A stretch of DNA of 9,298 nt from Olsenella sp. (GTDB taxonomy: Bacteria; Actinomycetota; Coriobacteriia; Coriobacteriales; Atopobiaceae): NCBI GenBank assembly GCA_015062715.1, contig SUUD01000060.1, forward strand, positions 1 through 9,298, read 5' to 3'. The notes beneath the pieces were generated by a model. The model searched no databases, was not told where the DNA came from, and saw only the letters and a list, made by a program, of their open reading frames with translations. Every line of letters starts with the position of its first letter. Position 1 is the stretch's first letter. The translations under genes and the position numbers were made by a program. Positions 6,551 through 9,298 of this stretch are shown here, piece by piece.

Positions 6551-6584
6551 AAAAAGAAGCGGCCGGGGGCATGAGCCTCCGGCC
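6551..6584 (-). terminator. Terminator-like hairpin between binding protein and permease genes
   Basis: Read on the minus strand, GGCCGGAGGC (6584-6575), a TCAT loop (6574-6571) and GCCCCCGGCC (6570-6561) form a 10-pair stem with one A/C mismatch. CTTCTTTTT (6559-6551) follows. It starts 24 bases after the binding-protein stop and lies about 84 bases before the permease start. It would let most transcripts end after the binding protein, giving that gene the excess usual for such importers. A weaker dyad CCTGA...TCAGG at 6520-6538 lies further along. Confidence 0.7.
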
Positions 6585-6608
6585 ACCTTGCGATATGTCG
6601 CTACCAGG

Positions 6609-7484
6609 CTAGGCGAGCGTGGGGATGTCGCTCGTGTAGGCCTTGAGCCAGGTGTCGATGAGGCCCTGGACGGTGCCGTCCTCGAGGATGGCGTTCATGG
6701 CGTCAGTGACGAACGGGGTGAGCGCGGAGTCCTTGGCGAGGGTGATGCCCAGGCCGTCGGGGTCCTCGGTGCCGGGGATCTGGCCCATGACGACACCGTT
6801 GGAGAGCTGCTCGGACTCGACCATGTACACGCACTGCGGGGTGTCGGTGACGAGGCAGTCGGCCTGGCCGTTGTCGACGGCGGCAACGGCGTCGGAGTTG
6901 TTGTTGAAGATGTCGATGCCCTCGTCGGAGCCGCCCTTGATGATGTCCTTGACGTAGTCGATGGCGGTGGTGCCCATCATGACGGCAAAGACGGCGTCCT
7001 TGAGCTCGGCGCAGGAGGTGGCGCTGGCGTACGGGCTGTCAGCCTTGACGATGACGGCCTGGGTGGGACGGAAGTAGGCGGGCGAGAAGTCGATGGCCTT
7101 GGCACGGTCCTCGTTGATGGAGACCTGCTGGATGTTCATGTCCCACTCGTGCTCGCCGGGGGCGAAGGCCTCGTCGAACTCGGTGCGGACCCACACGACG
7201 TCCTCGGCGGCAAAGCCCATCTTCTCGGCCAGGGCGTAGATGAGGGCGGCCTCGAAGCCCTCGCCCGACTCGGGGGCGTCGTTCATGACCCAGGGCTCCC
7301 ACGCGGGGTTGCCGGTGGCAACGGTCAGCTTGCCGGGCTCGAAGGTGAGCTCCTTGACGTCGCCGGTGGCCTCGGCCTCGGGAGCGGCCTCGCCGCCCTC
7401 GGAGGAGCCGCCGCACGCGGCCAGGAACAGGCCCATGCCGCCGACGGTGCCCAGCTTGAGAACCTGGCGCCTAGTGAAGTCCAT
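6609..7484 (-). CDS. Lipoprotein substrate-binding protein of the amino acid ABC importer
   Basis: The protein has 291 residues and captures the substrate outside the cell for the permease. Its signal peptide MDFTRRQVLKLGTVGGMG runs to the lipobox LAAC, with Cys24 as the lipidated residue. The twin arginine at 5-6 in TRRQVLK suggests Tat export. A Gly/Ser/Glu-rich linker (25-45) follows. The mature fold shows GEGFEAALIYALAEKMG (74-90) and SINEDRAKAIDFSPAYF (122-138), which match the solute-binding family 3 pattern for polar amino acids. GQADCLVTD (206-214) is the typical hinge-side segment. The ATG at 7482-7484 has AAAGGG eight bases upstream; an upstream in-frame ATG at 7539-7541 would give an unnatural 19-residue extension before the signal. 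Class call is firm; the ligand is not predictable by eye. It is divergent from the deaminase gene. Confidence 0.94.
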   Translation of the reverse strand: MDFTRRQVLKLGTVGGMGLFLAACGGSSEGGEAAPEAEATGDVKELTFEPGKLTVATGNPAWEPWVMNDAPESGEGFEAALIYALAEKMGFAAEDVVWVRTEFDEAFAPGEHEWDMNIQQVSINEDRAKAIDFSPAYFRPTQAVIVKADSPYASATSCAELKDAVFAVMMGTTAIDYVKDIIKGGSDEGIDIFNNNSDAVAAVDNGQADCLVTDTPQCVYMVESEQLSNGVVMGQIPGTEDPDGLGITLAKDSALTPFVTDAMNAILEDGTVQGLIDTWLKAYTSDIPTLA

Positions 7485-7508
7485 TGGTGTATCCCTTTCT
7501 CTCCTTTG

Positions 7509-7527
7509 TCCCGCGTCCGGTGCGGGA
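7509..7527. repeat. Stem-loop in the leader of the binding-protein mRNA
   Basis: TCCCGC and GCGGGA enclose a 7-base loop about 25 bases before the binding-protein start, just ahead of its ribosome site. It can extend by TGT/ACA with one bulge. It could protect the 5' end of the mRNA or be part of a regulator site. A -10-like GATAAA or TAAACT lies upstream at about 7542-7550 on the minus strand, without a convincing -35. Confidence 0.35.
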
Positions 7528-7563
7528 ACATAGCTGCGCAAAGTTTATCCCAAATGAATGCAC

Positions 7564-7584
7564 GTTCCATGGGGAACCGCGGTT
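7564..7584. promoter_or_regulatory. Nested dyads in the divergent region before the deaminase gene
   Basis: GTTCC-ATGG-GGAAC (7564-7577) overlaps the perfect palindrome AACCGCGGTT (7575-7584). A -35-like TTTACA follows at 7594-7599, and a -10-like CATCAT lies at 7625-7630, but these two are 25 bases apart and do not form one promoter. The site lies between the divergent importer and deaminase genes and could control both. Operator function is inference. Confidence 0.35.
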
Positions 7585-7658
7585 TTCCACCGCTTTACAA
7601 GGGCGTGCCGTGCGCCGGACGTGGCATCATGCTGGTGCCACCTAACGAGAGGAACACC

Positions 7659-8942
7659 ATGGGTCTGCTCATCAGGAACGCCCTCGCCGTCCTGCCCAAG
7701 GGAGAGGGTCACGAGACCGCACGCCACGACATCTACGTCGATGGGTCCCAGATCGTCGCCATCGACGCGGCCCCCGAGGGCTTCGTCGCCGACGAGGTCA
7801 TCGACGGCACGCGCCGCCTGGCCATCCCCGGCCTCATCAACGCGCACACGCACACCTACATGTCGATGATGCGCAACGTCGCCGACGACCTGTCGTTCAC
7901 CGACTGGCTCTTCAACACCATCGAGCCCATCGAGGACCGCCTCGTGCCCGAGGACTCCTACTGGGCGTCGCTGCTCAGCCAGGCCGAGATGATCAGGGGC
8001 GGCACCACCTGCTTCAATGACCAGCAGATGCACATCGGCCAGACCACGCGCGCCGTGGTCGAGAGCGGCATGCGCGCCGTGATCTGCCGAGGCCTGGTGG
8101 GCAACGAGTACGACCTCGACGAGCGTCGCATTCGCGAGGCGCTCAGCGAGCGCGACGCCTTTGCGGGCTGCGACCGCCTCACCTTCCGCCTGGGACCGCA
8201 CGCGCCCTACTCCTGCGGCCCCGACTACCTGCGCGGCGTGGCCGAGGTGGCCAAGCGCGAGGGCATGGGCATCCACATCCACATCGCCGAGGGGCAGGTC
8301 GAGAGCGACAACATGCTGCGCGACCACGGGTGCACGCCCGTCGAGTACGTGCGCGACGCGGGCATATTCGAGGTGCCCACCATCGCGGCCCACTGCATCC
8401 GCGTGAGCGAGTCTGACCGCGCCATCCTGGCCGAGTACGGCGTGAGCGTGGTCACCAACCCCGCATCCAACATGAAGCTGGGCAACGGCTTCGCCCCCGT
8501 GCCCGAGCTCATGGCCGCCGGCGTCAACGTGTGCCTGGGCACCGACGGCGCCGCCTCCAACAACGCGCAGAACATGTTCCGCGAGATGGGCCTCCTGGCC
8601 CTCATCCACAAGGGCACGCACGACACGCCCCAGTGCGTGTCCGCCGACGAGACCCTTGCCATGGCGACGCGCAACGGCGCCGCCGCCCTGGGCCTGCCGA
8701 CCGGCTCCATCGAGGTGGGCAAGAAGGCCGACCTGGCCCTGCTCGACCTCGACGCGCCGTCGCTCACGCCCCTCAACAGCGCCGTGGCGGCGCTGGCCTA
8801 CTCCGCCAACGGGTCCGAGGTCGCCGACGTCATCATCGACGGCAGGCCGGTCATGCGCAACCGCGAGCTGCTCACCATCGACGAGGAGCGCGTGCGCGCG
8901 GAGATCGCGCGCATCTGCGGCCGCCTGGGGCTGGTGGGCTAG
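7659..8942 (+). CDS. mtaD: 5-methylthioadenosine/S-adenosylhomocysteine deaminase-type amidohydrolase
   Basis: This 427-residue cytoplasmic metal enzyme of the TRZ/ATZ amidohydrolase family most likely deaminates the adenine of S-adenosylhomocysteine and/or methylthioadenosine to the inosine form. The metal ligands are visible: H63 and H65 in NAHTHT, H208 in HIHIAE, H245 in AAHC and D296 in GTDGA; E211 is the proton shuttle. HAPYSC (181-186) and VTNPASNMKLGNGFAPV (265-281) are typical of this subgroup, and the C-terminus has GSIEVGKKADLALLDL (349-364). The ATG at 7659-7661 has GAGAGG six bases upstream and gives the usual short N-terminal strand (LLIRNALAVLP). The open frame runs far upstream, but that part is antisense to the binding-protein gene. 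The next gene, 104 bases on, is a SAH hydrolase homologue, which supports a SAH role. Other amino-purine or triazine substrates cannot be excluded. Confidence 0.9.
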   Translation: MGLLIRNALAVLPKGEGHETARHDIYVDGSQIVAIDAAPEGFVADEVIDGTRRLAIPGLINAHTHTYMSMMRNVADDLSFTDWLFNTIEPIEDRLVPEDSYWASLLSQAEMIRGGTTCFNDQQMHIGQTTRAVVESGMRAVICRGLVGNEYDLDERRIREALSERDAFAGCDRLTFRLGPHAPYSCGPDYLRGVAEVAKREGMGIHIHIAEGQVESDNMLRDHGCTPVEYVRDAGIFEVPTIAAHCIRVSESDRAILAEYGVSVVTNPASNMKLGNGFAPVPELMAAGVNVCLGTDGAASNNAQNMFREMGLLALIHKGTHDTPQCVSADETLAMATRNGAAALGLPTGSIEVGKKADLALLDLDAPSLTPLNSAVAALAYSANGSEVADVIIDGRPVMRNRELLTIDEERVRAEIARICGRLGLVG

Positions 8943-8964
8943 ACAGAGGAGAAATGAAGCATCC

Positions 8965-8980
8965 CTCCCCCGACGGGGAG
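8965..8980 (+). repeat. GC-rich hairpin between deaminase and hydrolase genes
   Basis: CTCCCC (8965-8970), loop CGAC and GGGGAG (8975-8980) are followed by only TTT. It could be a weak terminator after the deaminase gene, or an mRNA hairpin in a joint transcript. A smaller hairpin GTGC-AAGA-GCAC follows at 9008-9019. Confidence 0.4.
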
Positions 8981-9046
8981 TTTCACGTAGACTGTTTTCA
9001 GCATTCAGTGCAAGAGCACCAGACCAATGATTGGAGCACAGAGACA

Positions 9047-9298
9047 ATGGCAAGCGAGATCAGGGACATCAACCTGGCCGAGAGCGGCGAGCGCAAGATC
9101 GAGTGGGTGCGGCGCAACTGCCCGCTGCTCACCATGCTGCACGAGGAGTTCAGCGAGACCAAGCCCTTCGCCGGCAAGAAGATTGCCCTGTCCATCCACC
9201 TCGAGGCAAAGACGGCGTATCTGTGCCTCGTCCTCGCGGCCGGCGGCGCCGACATGTACGTGACCGGCTCCAACCCCCTCTCCACGCAGGACGACGTC
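9047..9298 (+). CDS. ahcY: Adenosylhomocysteinase family protein, possibly S-inosylhomocysteine hydrolase (partial)
   Basis: The 84 visible residues are the N-terminus of an NAD-dependent hydrolase that splits S-adenosyl- or S-inosyl-homocysteine into nucleoside and homocysteine. INLAESGERKIEWVRRNCPLL (8-28) is the family start. SIHLEAKTAYL (49-59) and VTGSNPLSTQDDV (72-84) are the substrate-binding segments. In the classical enzyme the base-contact motif is H-x-T-x-E; here it is H51-x-E53-x-K55, the variant of Thermotoga and euryarchaeal homologues, which as I recall favour the inosyl substrate. The ATG at 9047-9049 has GGAG ten bases upstream, a loose spacing. The frame stays open back to an ATG at 8954, with AGAGGAG almost touching it; the family start favours 9047. 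Most of the roughly 410-residue protein, including the NAD site, lies beyond the window. Confidence 0.94.
   Translation, partial: MASEIRDINLAESGERKIEWVRRNCPLLTMLHEEFSETKPFAGKKIALSIHLEAKTAYLCLVLAAGGADMYVTGSNPLSTQDDV

Noticed and set aside
4828..6552. A 574-codon minus-strand frame that looks like a fusion ending in the ABC ATPase
   Set aside because: Its first 314 residues are the permease region read in the wrong frame (low-complexity R/G/P/H-rich). The permease and ATPase are separate, overlapping genes.
6543..8942. A 799-codon plus-strand open frame ending with the deaminase
   Set aside because: The first 372 codons are antisense to the binding-protein gene and its leader and have no family match. 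The real start is the ATG at 7659 with a ribosome site.
8943..9046. A possible SAH or SAM riboswitch before the hydrolase gene
   Set aside because: Only short independent hairpins are visible. The conserved core of the known SAH and SAM riboswitches could not be matched. A covariance-model search would decide.
7545..9053. A 502-codon minus-strand frame opposite the deaminase
   Set aside because: It is an antisense shadow caused by the GC-rich third positions of the deaminase. Its composition is V/G/H/A-rich, without any domain or ribosome site.

Overview
The window looks like the chromosome of a GC-rich, probably anaerobic actinobacterium, most likely a member of the Coriobacteriia (Olsenella/Atopobium/Collinsella type). 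This rests on the strong G/C bias at third codon positions, the formate-tetrahydrofolate ligase, and the mix of gene families. It is an inference from gene content, not from a marker gene. No rRNA, tRNA, insertion sequence, integrase or CRISPR array is visible.

Left part (1-4300), all on the minus strand. The window opens inside fhs (formate-tetrahydrofolate ligase; only its N-terminal 119 codons are present). A 389-base non-coding spacer with operator-like dyads follows, then dsdA (D-serine ammonia-lyase), a RhuM-type DNA-binding/Fic-Doc fusion protein, and a PfkB-family sugar or nucleoside kinase. The spacer between the kinase and the RhuM-Fic gene is AT-rich at its distal end and holds overlapping inverted repeats and a promoter candidate.

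Middle part (4420-7484). A single plus-strand HIT-family nucleotide-binding gene converges on a three-gene minus-strand ABC importer of the polar amino acid class. The importer is transcribed in the order lipoprotein binding protein, terminator-like hairpin, permease, ATPase. The last two genes are coupled by a TAATG overlap.

Right part (7659-9298), plus strand and divergent from the importer. An amidohydrolase of the methylthioadenosine/S-adenosylhomocysteine (SAH) deaminase family is followed by the start of an adenosylhomocysteinase gene, which is cut by the window edge. The base-recognition motif of the hydrolase reads H-x-E-x-K instead of the H-x-T-x-E of classical SAH hydrolases. A deaminase next to this hydrolase type suggests SAH recycling by the inosyl route: SAH to S-inosylhomocysteine, then to inosine plus homocysteine. 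That route is known from Methanocaldococcus jannaschii and Thermotoga maritima. This is the most interesting metabolic signal in the window.

Together the genes cover one-carbon and methyl-cycle metabolism (fhs, deaminase, hydrolase), amino-acid uptake and breakdown (ABC importer, dsdA), and one regulatory or toxin-like gene (RhuM-Fic).
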